DNA from: CAWIHS01 sp963836005
Lineage (GTDB): Bacteria; Pseudomonadota; Gammaproteobacteria; GRL18
Direction of reading: 5' to 3'
Length of the DNA stretch: 64,000 nt
Assembly (NCBI GenBank): GCA_963836005.1
Contig: CAWIHS010000001.1
Coordinates: forward strand, 620,001-684,000
The stretch's first letter is position 1. Every line of letters begins with the position of its first letter. Both the position numbers and the translations under genes were made by a program. Positions 19,018-27,516 of the stretch are shown in pieces. The notes below the pieces were generated by a model, which worked only from the letters and a program-made list of their open reading frames with translations, was not told the DNA's origin and searched no databases.

Positions 19018-21162
19018 ATGTTTGATACCAAACAAACAGACATTAACGCATTAGGCTTTGCTTCTACGGCTGAAGAAATTCAAAAAAATTTCAAACAGGT
19101 AGAAGAGCTCATGAAAGCATTTTCCAGCAATCATCAGTCAATGGATCTGGATCCTTTTAACTTAACTGAAGCCTATTCACAATGGTTTTCTGCTTTATCA
19201 AAAAATCCAGCTCAAGTCATGCAGGCAGGCATGGATTTCTGGCAAAAATCCATGCAGTTGTCTCAACAGGTCTTATCAGCACATACTATTAATCAGGCAC
19301 AGAAAAACCCAGATCCGGTCATCACTGAAGAAAAAGGTGACCGTCGATTTTCTCATGAGGACTGGTCAGAAAAACCTGCATTTTACGCTATTAAGCAATC
19401 TTATCTGATAATCTCAGACTGGATGCGCAATCTGGTAACCGATATAGAAGGCCTGGACGATCATACGGCCAAAAAAGTTAAATTCTTTACTGAACGTTAT
19501 CTTGATGCCATGTCCCCGACAAATTTTGCCGCCACAAATCCGGCCGTGTTAGAGAAAATAGTTGAAACTAAAGGTGCCAACCTTTTACATGGTCTGAAAA
19601 ATATGCTGCAGGATCTGGAAGAAGGTGAAGGTCAGTTAAAAATCCGCATGACTGACACATCAGCATTTACTCTGGGAGAAAACGTTGCCAGTACAGCGGG
19701 CAAAATTATCTTTCAAAACCGTATGTTTCAATTAATTCAATACTCTCCCTCAACAGACACTGTTCTAAAACGTCCTTTACTGATTATTCCGCCCTGGATC
19801 AATAAGTATTACATCATGGATTTGCAGCCTAAAAACTCCATGCTCAAATGGATGGTTGATCAGGGCCACACGGTGTTTGTCGTATCCTGGGTCAACCCGG
19901 ATGAAACCTATCGAGACGTTGGCTTTGAGGATTATGTAAACGAAGGCCTGATGACTGCTGTAGATGCTGTAGAACAGGCAACCGGTGAAAATGAAATCAA
20001 TGCTATAGGTTATTGTATTGGCGGAACCTTGCTTTCAACGGCTTTGGCCTATATGAAATCGATTGGCGATGAACGTATCAAAAGCGCAACTTTTTTTACG
20101 ACGATGATAGATTTTGCAAAACCTGGAGATTTGGGCGTTTTTATTGACGAGGTTCAAATTAGCGGACTTGAAAAGATGATGGATCAGGACAACTGCCTGG
20201 AAGGCGCAAAAATGTCTGGTGCTTTCAACTTACTGCGTGCAAATGATCTGATCTGGTCATTCTATGTGAATAATTATCTGTTGGGTAATGATCCTCGCCC
20301 GTTTGATTTATTGTACTGGAATTCAGATTCTACCCGTATGACTCCTACCATGCATTCCTGGTATTTACGCAATATGTATCTGAATAACAATCTGAGCAAG
20401 CCAAATGGCTTGAGTATCAATGACACGCCTGTTGATCTTTCTAATATTGATATTCCAGTATGTTTTGTCTCAACCGCTGAGGATCATATCGCTCCCTGGC
20501 TGGCCACCTATGCAGGCGCAAGACTGTTTTCAGGTGATGTTCATTTCATTCTGGGAGGTTCTGGACATATCGCGGGTATTATTAATCCTCCGGCAGCTAA
20601 TAAGTATGGTTACAGATATACTGATGAACTTTCTGATAATCCGCAGGCCTGGGCAGATCAGGCAGAAGTTCATGAGGGTTCATGGTGGCCAAACTGGAAT
20701 GCCTGGATCCGGCCACTGTCCAATAATGAAACAGTGCCAGCCAGAAAACCTGGTGAAGGTGGTTTAGACATAATCGAAGATGCCCCTGGCACTTACGTTA
20801 AGTGTAAAAACGATGTTCCAGTGCCTGTACTCGAGTTCACCAGGCTCAATCCTGCAAGGAAACCCAAAACCGCTGAAATATCCAGTCCGGAAAAAAGTAG
20901 TAACAGGACGGAAATAAAACAGAAAGTCGTTTCCAGCAAAAAAGCAGAAAAACAAGAGGCGGATGATTTGACCCAGTTAAAAGGCATTGGCCCAAAACTT
21001 TCTGAGTCGTTAAACGCTGCGGGATTGTTCACTTATGCCCAGCTGGCAGAATTATCTCCTGAAGCCATCAGTGAGAAAATTACCACAGTGAATGTACGCA
21101 ATAAATACCTTGATACAAGCACATGGCCCAAACAGGCTGTTGCATTGTTAAAGAAGAAGTAG
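19018..21162 (+). CDS. phaC: Class I PHA synthase with C-terminal helix-hairpin-helix domain
   Basis: PhaC polymerises 3-hydroxybutyryl-CoA into PHB at the granule surface. The alpha/beta-hydrolase core has the lipase-like box GYCIGG with catalytic Cys333, Asp489 (AEDHIAPW) and His517 (GSGHIAGI), close to the numbering of the Cupriavidus enzyme. At 714 residues it is about 120 longer than that class I enzyme. The extra part is a lysine/serine-rich linker (about 612-648) followed by a helix-hairpin-helix unit from residue 649 (LTQLKGIGPKLSESLNAAG) that ends with STWPKQAVALL. That module resembles DNA- or protein-binding HhH tails found in unrelated bacterial proteins. The gene starts behind GGAGG and ends at a hairpin terminator. 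A second, class III synthase lies at 28390-29457. Confidence 0.95.
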   Translation: MFDTKQTDINALGFASTAEEIQKNFKQVEELMKAFSSNHQSMDLDPFNLTEAYSQWFSALSKNPAQVMQAGMDFWQKSMQLSQQVLSAHTINQAQKNPDPVITEEKGDRRFSHEDWSEKPAFYAIKQSYLIISDWMRNLVTDIEGLDDHTAKKVKFFTERYLDAMSPTNFAATNPAVLEKIVETKGANLLHGLKNMLQDLEEGEGQLKIRMTDTSAFTLGENVASTAGKIIFQNRMFQLIQYSPSTDTVLKRPLLIIPPWINKYYIMDLQPKNSMLKWMVDQGHTVFVVSWVNPDETYRDVGFEDYVNEGLMTAVDAVEQATGENEINAIGYCIGGTLLSTALAYMKSIGDERIKSATFFTTMIDFAKPGDLGVFIDEVQISGLEKMMDQDNCLEGAKMSGAFNLLRANDLIWSFYVNNYLLGNDPRPFDLLYWNSDSTRMTPTMHSWYLRNMYLNNNLSKPNGLSINDTPVDLSNIDIPVCFVSTAEDHIAPWLATYAGARLFSGDVHFILGGSGHIAGIINPPAANKYGYRYTDELSDNPQAWADQAEVHEGSWWPNWNAWIRPLSNNETVPARKPGEGGLDIIEDAPGTYVKCKNDVPVPVLEFTRLNPARKPKTAEISSPEKSSNRTEIKQKVVSSKKAEKQEADDLTQLKGIGPKLSESLNAAGLFTYAQLAELSPEAISEKITTVNVRNKYLDTSTWPKQAVALLKKK

Positions 21163-21180
21163 TAACGGCCTAAACCTGAG

Positions 21181-21203
21181 CGGTCAGTTTCTGAAACTGA
21201 CCG
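21181..21203 (+). terminator. Hairpin terminator after phaC
   Basis: A 10-bp perfect stem, CGGTCAGTTT and AAACTGACCG with loop CTG, is followed by TTTAGAT. It begins 19 nt past the phaC stop. The T-run is short, so efficiency is uncertain. The hairpin may also serve phaA, which ends convergently. Confidence 0.65.
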
Positions 21204-21345
21204 TTTAGATAAAATAGCTACTGCTCATACGTAGGTACTTTAGGAGAATCGGGTATTTTGCTTAACAACTAACCTATGAGCTACTGCTAGTAAATTACCG
21301 GGCGCTTTCTATGATAAGTGCCGAAAATATTCTGAAATAGCAGAG

Positions 21346-22530
21346 CTAGTCACGTTCCACGGCCATGGCAATTCCCATACCACCACCAATACACAAGGTT
21401 GCTAAACCTTTTTTTGCATCCCGACGTTTCATTTCATGCAATAAACTGACTAAAACGCGAGCACCGGAAGCGCCAATAGGGTGACCTAAGGCAATAGCCC
21501 CGCCATTAACATTAATCATGTCACTATCCCAGCCCATATCTTTATTCACGGACATAGCCTGGGCTGCGAAAGCTTCATTGGCTTCAACCAGATCAATATC
21601 TGCTACCTTCCAGCCTGCTTTTGCAAGACATTTTTGGCTGGCCGAGATTGGTCCGGTACCCATAATTTTAGGATCGACCCCTGTTGCAGCAGAGGCAACT
21701 ATACGCGCCATAGGTTCCAGTCCAAGTTTTTTGGCTGTTGCTGCTGAAGTAACAATGACTGCCGCTGCGCCATCATTTATGCCGGAAGCATTACCCGCCG
21801 TCACCGTGCCATCTTTAGAAAACGCAGGGCGTAATTTTGCTAAACTTTCTGCAGTAGTACCGTGACGAGGAAACTCATCTTCAGCAAAAATAACAGGGTC
21901 TTTTTTACGTTGTGGTATCTCTACAGGAATAATTTCATCTTCAAAGCGCCCGGCTTTTTGTGCCGCTTCTGCTTTTTGCTGAGAACCGGCCGCAAACTCA
22001 TCCTGAGATTCCCGGCTAAAACAATATTTAGTGGCAATATTTTCTGCTGTTGTTCCCATATGATAATCATTGAAAGCATCCCACAAACCATCAGTGATCA
22101 TGGTGTCTTTCAATTTCCAGTCCATCATTTTCTGACCATTACGGGAATTGGGCAGTACATGTGAAGAGGCACTCATATTTTCCTGACCTCCAGCGACAAC
22201 AATGTCCGCATCACCGCAGGCAATGGCCTGGAAAGCAAGTTGCACTGCCTTAAGCCCACTGCCGCACACCTTGTTGATAGTCATGGCGGGAACTGATTCA
22301 GGAAGTCCAGCCCCGATCGCCGCCTGACGTGCTGGGTTTTGCCCCTGACCTGCTGTCAGTACCTGGCCGAGAATGACCTCATCGATGCTGGCGGGATCAA
22401 TGCCTGTTTGTTTGACCAGGTCTGCAATAACTTTTGCGCCTAGTGTTGATGCAGGTACGGAAGCCAGACTCCCTCCAAAACTCCCTACTGCGGTACGTCC
22501 GGCAGCAACAATGACAATGTCTGTGTTCAT
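21346..22530 (-). CDS. phaA: Acetyl-CoA C-acetyltransferase (beta-ketothiolase)
   Basis: This thiolase condenses two acetyl-CoA to acetoacetyl-CoA, the first step of PHB synthesis, and can run in reverse during breakdown. The 394-residue length is standard. Active-site motifs are [11 protein letters not shown] (nucleophilic Cys near residue 88), the histidine in [16 protein letters not shown], and the second cysteine in CIGGGMG near the C-terminus. Within this gene set PhaA is the natural name, although AtoB-type thiolases look the same. It is a single gene on the minus strand, convergent with phaC, with GGAG before the ATG. Confidence 0.95.
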   Translation of the reverse strand: MNTDIVIVAAGRTAVGSFGGSLASVPASTLGAKVIADLVKQTGIDPASIDEVILGQVLTAGQGQNPARQAAIGAGLPESVPAMTINKVCGSGLKAVQLAFQAIACGDADIVVAGGQENMSASSHVLPNSRNGQKMMDWKLKDTMITDGLWDAFNDYHMGTTAENIATKYCFSRESQDEFAAGSQQKAEAAQKAGRFEDEIIPVEIPQRKKDPVIFAEDEFPRHGTTAESLAKLRPAFSKDGTVTAGNASGINDGAAAVIVTSAATAKKLGLEPMARIVASAATGVDPKIMGTGPISASQKCLAKAGWKVADIDLVEANEAFAAQAMSVNKDMGWDSDMINVNGGAIALGHPIGASGARVLVSLLHEMKRRDAKKGLATLCIGGGMGIAMAVERD

Positions 22531-22815
22531 GATTTCTCCATTTATAGTCAGTTTAGATTAGGTTGGTTCTTAAGCAAAAAATGTGCATGTTGAAGCGGAT
22601 ATCTGTGCAAGACTGAGCACGTAGAAGGAATGCTATGCCTTTCACAAAAACATGATTATCCTTTAGTGCAATACGAATAATTAAATACTAGCCTGGATTT
22701 AATTAATAGTATTAATTGTAACAATTAATACTAATTCTGGCAGGCTTATAATTTATAACAGCTGAGGCAAAAACAACAGCTATTAATTTTTGAATGGTTG
22801 GAGGCTTTTTCTATT

Positions 22816-22971
22816 TAGTTCCCATCCATAAATAGCCATCCTGGCTATATTATGGAACGCCAAATAAAAAGTGTGATTTTTATTTTGCTGCATTTTCAAT
22901 GACTTGTCATCATTAAAAAATGCTGGCACATCCCTGTGCCACAAGTGTCCATCCAAAAATGGATGGACACT
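22816..22971. repeat. Interspersed hairpin repeat, family B, copy 2
   Basis: This is the fullest copy of the family. It starts TAGTTCCCATCC, then carries a hairpin with CCATAA / TTATGG arms enclosing TAGCCA / TGGCTA, and a stem CAAATAAAAA / TTTTTATTTTG around the loop GTGTGA. TGGCACA / TGTGCCA follows, and it ends in a perfect 11-bp hairpin at 22944-22971 (AGTGTCCATCC, loop AAAAAT). The end lies two bases from the MBL-hydrolase stop codon, so the last hairpin may act as its terminator. The 285 bp between this repeat and the phaA start should hold the phaA promoter; nothing else was recognised there. Confidence 0.8.
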
Positions 22972-22973
22972 GT

Positions 22974-23927
22974 TTAAACCTTTTCTAGCCTCTTCAGCCA
23001 GACATCCAGGCCTTGTGCATTCAGATTACAGTCTGTCTGCAGCAGCTTTTTACATATCTGAGCAGGAAGTTTACAGCGTCTCGAATACAGTTCGCCCAAC
23101 AGCCATTGCATAATCTTTTGCTCTAATCTTGCTACTCGACCCTGAGGATTATTTTTTTCATTTTCTGCCATGGCCACAAAAGCATGAATGGACTTGTGCA
23201 ATTGTTTGATTATATCTTCATTGATTGTAATTGAACCAAAATGGGTCAGATACATAAATTTCGGGTCAAATGATAATAGTCGATCTATACTTTTGAGCAT
23301 AGCATCAGGATCAAAATGTACCGGAGTGGTAGTTGCAAAGATAAATCGGCCGTCAACTGATGTAAATTGCGGATAAGAAAGCCCAAAGGTATCCCCCGTA
23401 AAGATCCCCTGGCTTAATCGATCATAGATACAGAAATGGTGTAAGGCATGACCTGGGGTATCAATAAAATGCAACATTCTGCCGTTAAAATCAAGTCTGA
23501 AATCATCATCAGCCACAATCACTCGCGCTTCTGGAACAGGAGTTAATGTACCATAAAGCGTCTGAAATTTTTTCTCACCGTATACGGCCAATGTGCCCGC
23601 TTCGAGTTTTTCAGGACTGATCATATGAGCTGCCCCGCGAGGATGTATAACCAGTTGAGCATTAGCACACTGTTCAATCAATTTCCCGGCGCCTCCGGCA
23701 TGATCAAGATGGATGTGCGTGGGGATAACATAACTCACATCGTCAGCAGAAAAACCCAGTTCGTTCAGGGCAGACAGTATGTATGCAACACTATGTGCAG
23801 TGCCCGTTTCGATGATACTGACCTTGTCTTTCTGGATGAGTAAATAAACTGCTGCAACTCCGCGCTGCACATAACGGGCATCAACTACGTTAATGTTATG
23901 AGGAAGGTGGATGATATCGTTGTCCAT
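22974..23927 (-). CDS. MBL-fold metallo-hydrolase
   Basis: This metallo-beta-lactamase-fold hydrolase of 317 residues has the zinc-binding motif THIHLDHAGG, then a later histidine in TPGHALHHF, the bridging aspartate in GDTFGLSYPQF and the final histidine in LTHFGS. That arrangement is typical of glyoxalase II-like thioester hydrolases and related enzymes. I use the ATG at 23927 because the 28 extra upstream codons run back through the phaB terminator, and AGGGAC lies before this ATG. The substrate is unknown. Its place between PHB genes suggests an acyl-thioester or hydroxyacid substrate, which is inference only. Confidence 0.85.
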   Translation of the reverse strand: MDNDIIHLPHNINVVDARYVQRGVAAVYLLIQKDKVSIIETGTAHSVAYILSALNELGFSADDVSYVIPTHIHLDHAGGAGKLIEQCANAQLVIHPRGAAHMISPEKLEAGTLAVYGEKKFQTLYGTLTPVPEARVIVADDDFRLDFNGRMLHFIDTPGHALHHFCIYDRLSQGIFTGDTFGLSYPQFTSVDGRFIFATTTPVHFDPDAMLKSIDRLLSFDPKFMYLTHFGSITINEDIIKQLHKSIHAFVAMAENEKNNPQGRVARLEQKIMQWLLGELYSRRCKLPAQICKKLLQTDCNLNAQGLDVWLKRLEKV

Positions 23928-23987
23928 GAAATTCTGTCCCTGCGGTAAATCCGCAGATTGTATACTTCGGCAGGCTTTAGTTAGAAT

Positions 23988-24009
23988 AAAAAAGGCACCC
24001 GAAGGTGCC
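23988..24009 (-). terminator. Rho-independent terminator after phaB
   Basis: Read on the minus strand this is GGCACC, loop TTCG, GGTGCC and a run of six T. The very stable UUCG tetraloop makes it a textbook intrinsic terminator. It lies 94 nt past the phaB stop and ends the phaP2-phaB unit before the MBL-hydrolase gene. Confidence 0.88.
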
Positions 24010-24102
24010 AATAAGGGAAGAGTAACAATTTCAATTTTTTATTATCAATAATTAACAGCTGCTTTAATTTAACCGTGTTGAGGCTGATCATAACAGCTAA
24101 AC

Positions 24103-24852
24103 TTATGCACTAATAAACAGACCGCCATTTACAGGTATGTTTGCACCGGTTGTATAGGTGTTCTTTTCATCAGCCAGCCATAACACAGCAGAAGCAATTT
24201 CTGCAGGTTGTGCCATACGCCCCATAGGAATAGCGCTAACGATTGCATCCAGCACCTTTTCAGGCATTGCCTGCGTCATAGCGGTAGAGACATACCCGGG
24301 AGAAACAGTATTAACAGTCACGCCTTTACGGGCACCTTCATAAGCAGCTGACATAGTGAAGCCATGAAGGCCTGCTTTAGCCGCTGAATAATTCGGTTGA
24401 CCAAATTGGCCACGCTGACCATTAACAGAAGAGATATTGATAATTCGCCCATAACCACGTTCGGTCATGCCGGCTAATACAGGTTTAGTAACATTGAAGG
24501 CACTGTTAAGGTTGGTATCAATAACCGCTCGCCACTGATCGACCGTCATTTTTTTAATCGTAGCGTCCTGTGTTATACCTGCGCAGTTAACAAGCACATC
24601 AATGGGACCAACTGTACTTTCAATGTCAGCAATTACAGCCTGTGTGGCATCAAAATCAGTCACATCCATTGCAGCCAGCTCAACATCATAACCAGCAGCT
24701 TTCATGTCTGCCTGCCATTTCTCTGCACTTTCCTTATTTGCCGAGTAGTAACCCGCAACCACCTTGCAGCCGGTATCAGTCAATTGTCTGCAAATTTCTT
24801 CACCAATACCGCCGTTTCCGCCGGTTACCAATGCAACATTATTCTTTCCCAT
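24103..24852 (-). CDS. phaB: Acetoacetyl-CoA reductase
   Basis: PhaB is a short-chain dehydrogenase that reduces acetoacetyl-CoA to (R)-3-hydroxybutyryl-CoA, the PHB synthase substrate, usually with NADPH. The 249-residue protein has the cofactor-binding TGGNGGIGEEI near the N-terminus and the catalytic serine, tyrosine and lysine in INISSVNGQ and NYSAAKAG. The ATG at 24852 is chosen over a TTG two codons upstream because AGGAGAG lies about 9 nt before it. It follows the second phasin by 35 nt and ends at a strong terminator, so the two form a transcription unit. FabG is the main alternative name, but the context favours PhaB. Confidence 0.94.
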   Translation of the reverse strand: MGKNNVALVTGGNGGIGEEICRQLTDTGCKVVAGYYSANKESAEKWQADMKAAGYDVELAAMDVTDFDATQAVIADIESTVGPIDVLVNCAGITQDATIKKMTVDQWRAVIDTNLNSAFNVTKPVLAGMTERGYGRIINISSVNGQRGQFGQPNYSAAKAGLHGFTMSAAYEGARKGVTVNTVSPGYVSTAMTQAMPEKVLDAIVSAIPMGRMAQPAEIASAVLWLADEKNTYTTGANIPVNGGLFISA

Positions 24853-24887
24853 AATCAATACTCTCCTTTGGTTTTAAAAAAATGTAC

Positions 24888-25406
24888 CTACTTGATAGTA
24901 GATTGTACTGCTTTTTCTACAGCTTCAGTGGTTTGCCTTACTGATGCCGCAGCTTGTTCTATATTATTTTTTGTTAACTGCATGGTTTCTTCAGTCAGTT
25001 CACGAACCTTAGGTTTGACGGCTCTTTCAACATTTTCAGTGGTTTGTTTTACGGATGCTGCAGTAAGCTCCAAATTGCTCTTTGCTAACTGCATGGTTTC
25101 TTCAGCCAGAGTTCTATAGGCCTCCTGACTTGAAATCATCACTGCCATGTTTTTTTTCCAGTTGCCGAGAGCTGATGCTACGGAATCCTGGAAAATTTCA
25201 TTTTGTAACTTAAAATAACTTTGTGGGTCTTTAGCCGCTGCCAGTTTTTCAACGTTGCTTTTGGTATTAACCTGATAATCAGCGTACATCTCTTTTTGTT
25301 GACCATAAAAAGAGCTCGCGGTTTTAAGGTTTAATTCTCCGAATTGCATGAGCGTAGCAAGACTGTCATGCGCGACTTTTGTATTTAAATCAATCCACTG
25401 TTGCAT
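24888..25406 (-). CDS. Phasin family protein with tandem C-terminal repeat
   Basis: This 172-residue protein belongs to the phasin_2 type of granule-coat proteins: WIDLNTKVAHDSLATLMQFG near the start, DPQSYFKLQNE around 60-70, and long amphipathic helices. The start at 25406 is supported by GAGGAAAA; the frame extends 18 codons upstream into the operator region, which is unlikely to be translated. Residues 100-136 and 137-172 are a tandem duplication (EETMQLAKSN against EETMQLTKNN, AASVKQTTENVE against AASVRQTTEAVE), 37 residues per unit. It is first in a unit with phaB and sits behind a probable PhaR operator. Confidence 0.88.
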   Translation of the reverse strand: MQQWIDLNTKVAHDSLATLMQFGELNLKTASSFYGQQKEMYADYQVNTKSNVEKLAAAKDPQSYFKLQNEIFQDSVASALGNWKKNMAVMISSQEAYRTLAEETMQLAKSNLELTAASVKQTTENVERAVKPKVRELTEETMQLTKNNIEQAAASVRQTTEAVEKAVQSTIK

Positions 25407-25429
25407 AATATTTTCCTCTTCATCAGTTA

Positions 25430-25488
25430 TTGTGCGTTGCAGCAATGCTGCATTGCACAAATATATAACTGCAAATATTAAATGTCAA
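25430..25488 (-). promoter_or_regulatory. phaP2-phaB promoter and palindromic operator
   Basis: On the minus strand TTGACA (25488-25483) and TATATT (25465-25460) are 17 nt apart, the same boxes and spacing as at phaP1. A 31-bp near-perfect palindrome at 25430-25460 follows at once. Its arms are TTGTGC and GCACAA outside and TGCAGCA and TGCTGCA inside, with only the short spacers breaking symmetry. It spans the expected start point, so it should act as a repressor operator; PhaR is the obvious candidate. Confidence 0.78.
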
Positions 25489-25575
25489 GTGATTGATAGA
25501 TTAATTTACAAAAAAACCAGCAAAAATCTTGCCGTCACTATAAAACCTCATACTCGCCTGAAAATAATATCAATA

Positions 25576-26508
25576 TTATAAGCGCATTAAAGCCTTTATA
25601 TGTGCTGTTGCACTGCGTCCCAGTGCGGACATCACATAGCCCCCCTCCAGAGCTGAAACGATGCGCCCCTGCGCATGTTTATCTGCAAGTTTGCAAAGCT
25701 CGGTTGTGACCCAGGCATAGTCACTCTCTAACAGTTCCAGGCCCGCCATATCATCTTCAATGTGGGCATCAAAACCTGCCGAGATAAAAATAAGTTCAGG
25801 TGAAAAATTATCCAGCTCGGGCAGCCAGTATTCTGTTACAGCTTTTCTGAATTCCAGACTTTTTGCCCCTGCTTTCAGAGGAACATTGACTACCTGTCCT
25901 GATCTGGACTCTCCTGCATTTTCCGGATAAAGAGGGTGCTGATAAATAGAACAATATAGTATTTGCGGATTTTCACCAACGATATCTTCCGAACCATTAC
26001 CATGATGCACATCGAAATCAACAATAGCGACACGAGAAAGTCCGTGCTGCCTGGTCGCATAGAGCGCACCAATGGCGATATTGTTAAAGAAACAGAATCC
26101 CATCCCCTGATCATGTTCCGCGTGATGTCCGGGTGGACGAATATTACAGAAAACATGCCGTTTTGCACCGGACATTACAATATCAGTTGCCTTGATTACA
26201 GCACCGGCTGCACGCAGCGCTGCCTGCAGGGTATATTTCCCCATCCAGGTATCTGGATCAACATGGTATAAGCCTTCCGAGGGGGAATGGGTGAAAAGTG
26301 AATCTACATAAGTTTTATCGTGCGCTAACTCAAGCTCGGATCGCTTAGCCAGAGGAGCCTCGATATATTCCAGAAAATCAGCCAATCCGGAAGAAATAAG
26401 ATGATCATCAATGCTCTGCAGACGCGAAGGGCATTCAGGATGACCTTCATTCATCTCATGTTTCAAGCAGTCGGGGTGACTTATGATGGCTACATTCACT
26501 GGGTGCAC
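25576..26508 (-). CDS. Histone deacetylase family protein
   Basis: This zinc-dependent deacetylase/amidohydrolase fold of 310 residues resembles AcuC, bacterial HDAC-like amidohydrolases and acetylpolyamine amidohydrolases. The catalytic pair lies in PPGHHAEHDQG, zinc ligands in DFDVHHGNG and SAGFDAHIEDD, and the C-terminal family motif in ALEGGYV. Natural substrates are uncertain; AcuC deacetylates acetyl-CoA synthetase in Bacillus. It begins 20 nt downstream of phaR in the same direction, so it is likely cotranscribed with the PHB regulator. The start is a GTG with no clear ribosome site, so the N-terminus is approximate. Confidence 0.88.
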   Translation of the reverse strand: MHPVNVAIISHPDCLKHEMNEGHPECPSRLQSIDDHLISSGLADFLEYIEAPLAKRSELELAHDKTYVDSLFTHSPSEGLYHVDPDTWMGKYTLQAALRAAGAVIKATDIVMSGAKRHVFCNIRPPGHHAEHDQGMGFCFFNNIAIGALYATRQHGLSRVAIVDFDVHHGNGSEDIVGENPQILYCSIYQHPLYPENAGESRSGQVVNVPLKAGAKSLEFRKAVTEYWLPELDNFSPELIFISAGFDAHIEDDMAGLELLESDYAWVTTELCKLADKHAQGRIVSALEGGYVMSALGRSATAHIKALMRL

Positions 26509-26528
26509 TCGCGGAACAGACTATTTCG

Positions 26529-27011
26529 TTATTTATCTTTCTTACTGGCATCAGGATTAGGTGTAAAACCAGACGAGCGAAGAAAACTATCCTGCATCTC
26601 CTGCCATATATCGACATTTTTCTTAGTTAAACTAGCCCAAAAATCGAGGGTATTGTAGTCCAGGAAGTTATCCAGGTTCTTTTGCATCTGCTCTTGCTGA
26701 TCCTGAAAAAATTGCAGGTTTTTATCCATAAAATACATGAAACCTTCCCGCGAATTTTCACCATAATAGCGAATAAAGTTCTCCAGATTCTCGGTTGAAA
26801 AAAGCGGTTCCTGATTGGCTTCCTGTTCATATATAATCTGCAGCAGAATACTGCGGGTAATATCTTCTTCGGTCTGACTATCAATTACTTTTACTGGGAT
26901 TCCCTGTTCAATCATCTGTCTTACCTGGACAAGTTTTATGTAGCAACTTTCACCGGTATCATACAGGCGTCTGTTGGGGTACTTCTTTATTAAACGAACC
27001 TCAGAATCCAT
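26529..27011 (-). CDS. phaR: PHB synthesis regulator PhaR
   Basis: PhaR is a repressor of phasin genes that also binds nascent PHB, so repression is lifted when polymer forms. The 160-residue protein opens with the highly conserved DNA-binding block IKKYPNRRLYDTGESCYI (residues 8-25), followed by the PHB accumulation regulatory domain (FIRYYGENSREGFMYFMDKN). Probable target operators are the TTGTGC-type inverted repeats at 18159-18174 and 25430-25460. It lies first in a unit with the deacetylase-like gene. Its own upstream region contains repeat A1 rather than an obvious operator of the same type. Confidence 0.94.
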   Translation of the reverse strand: MDSEVRLIKKYPNRRLYDTGESCYIKLVQVRQMIEQGIPVKVIDSQTEEDITRSILLQIIYEQEANQEPLFSTENLENFIRYYGENSREGFMYFMDKNLQFFQDQQEQMQKNLDNFLDYNTLDFWASLTKKNVDIWQEMQDSFLRSSGFTPNPDASKKDK

Positions 27012-27079
27012 ATTATTTCTCTACTATTCACTATACTAAAAGGAAATCAAAGGAAATCAAACAAAATCCTAAATTTTTC

Positions 27080-27252
27080 GTAACTATTCAGCGTATCTAT
27101 AAGATCGTGCTCGATATCAGGCATTTATTCCAGAAGACGCCGTAAATACATCCCTGTAGGCTTGAATGTGGCATCCATGCCACATACACTTCTTCCATAA
27201 ATACCTGATATCAAGCACTTAGTGAGTTATTCCAAATACGCTTCTAAGTTAC
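27080..27252. repeat. Palindromic interspersed repeat, family A, copy 1
   Basis: This 173-bp element starts GTAACTATTCAGCGTAT and ends with the imperfect complement ATACGCTTCTAAGTTAC. A second pair of inverted blocks lies inside (CGATATCAGGCATTTAT and ATAAATACCTGATATC), and the centre is the small palindrome TGGCATCCATGCCA. Other copies are at 32232, 34650, 40147 and 57113. It sits in the 505-bp gap between the divergent phaR and phaE genes. The rest of the gap (27253-27516) is AT-rich and holds a further GAGTAGTTAC end-like sequence near 27330, but no clear promoter. Confidence 0.75.
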
Positions 27253-27516
27253 AAAAATATAAGTCTTTGAATTTTATATGTTTGTAACTTTTTGATGGTT
27301 AGCCTTCCTGCGGCTTGATTTGCTGAGTAGTTACAATTTTTCGATGGTTACTAAAATATGTTAGTCTATAAAACCAGATAATGATATCAAACTGACCTTG
27401 AAGGCATGATCTAAATGGCTGCATTTCAGATTGAGCTCAATTGAGACTACCAAAGATACAACACAGCAGAACTTAAACTATCCACTATACCTTAATTCTA
27501 AACACTATTACAAACC

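Noticed and set aside
19018..21162. PhaC tail as a frameshifted read-through into another gene
   Set aside because: The linker and HhH module are in frame, with normal codon use and a proper stop followed by a terminator, so this is a real fusion.
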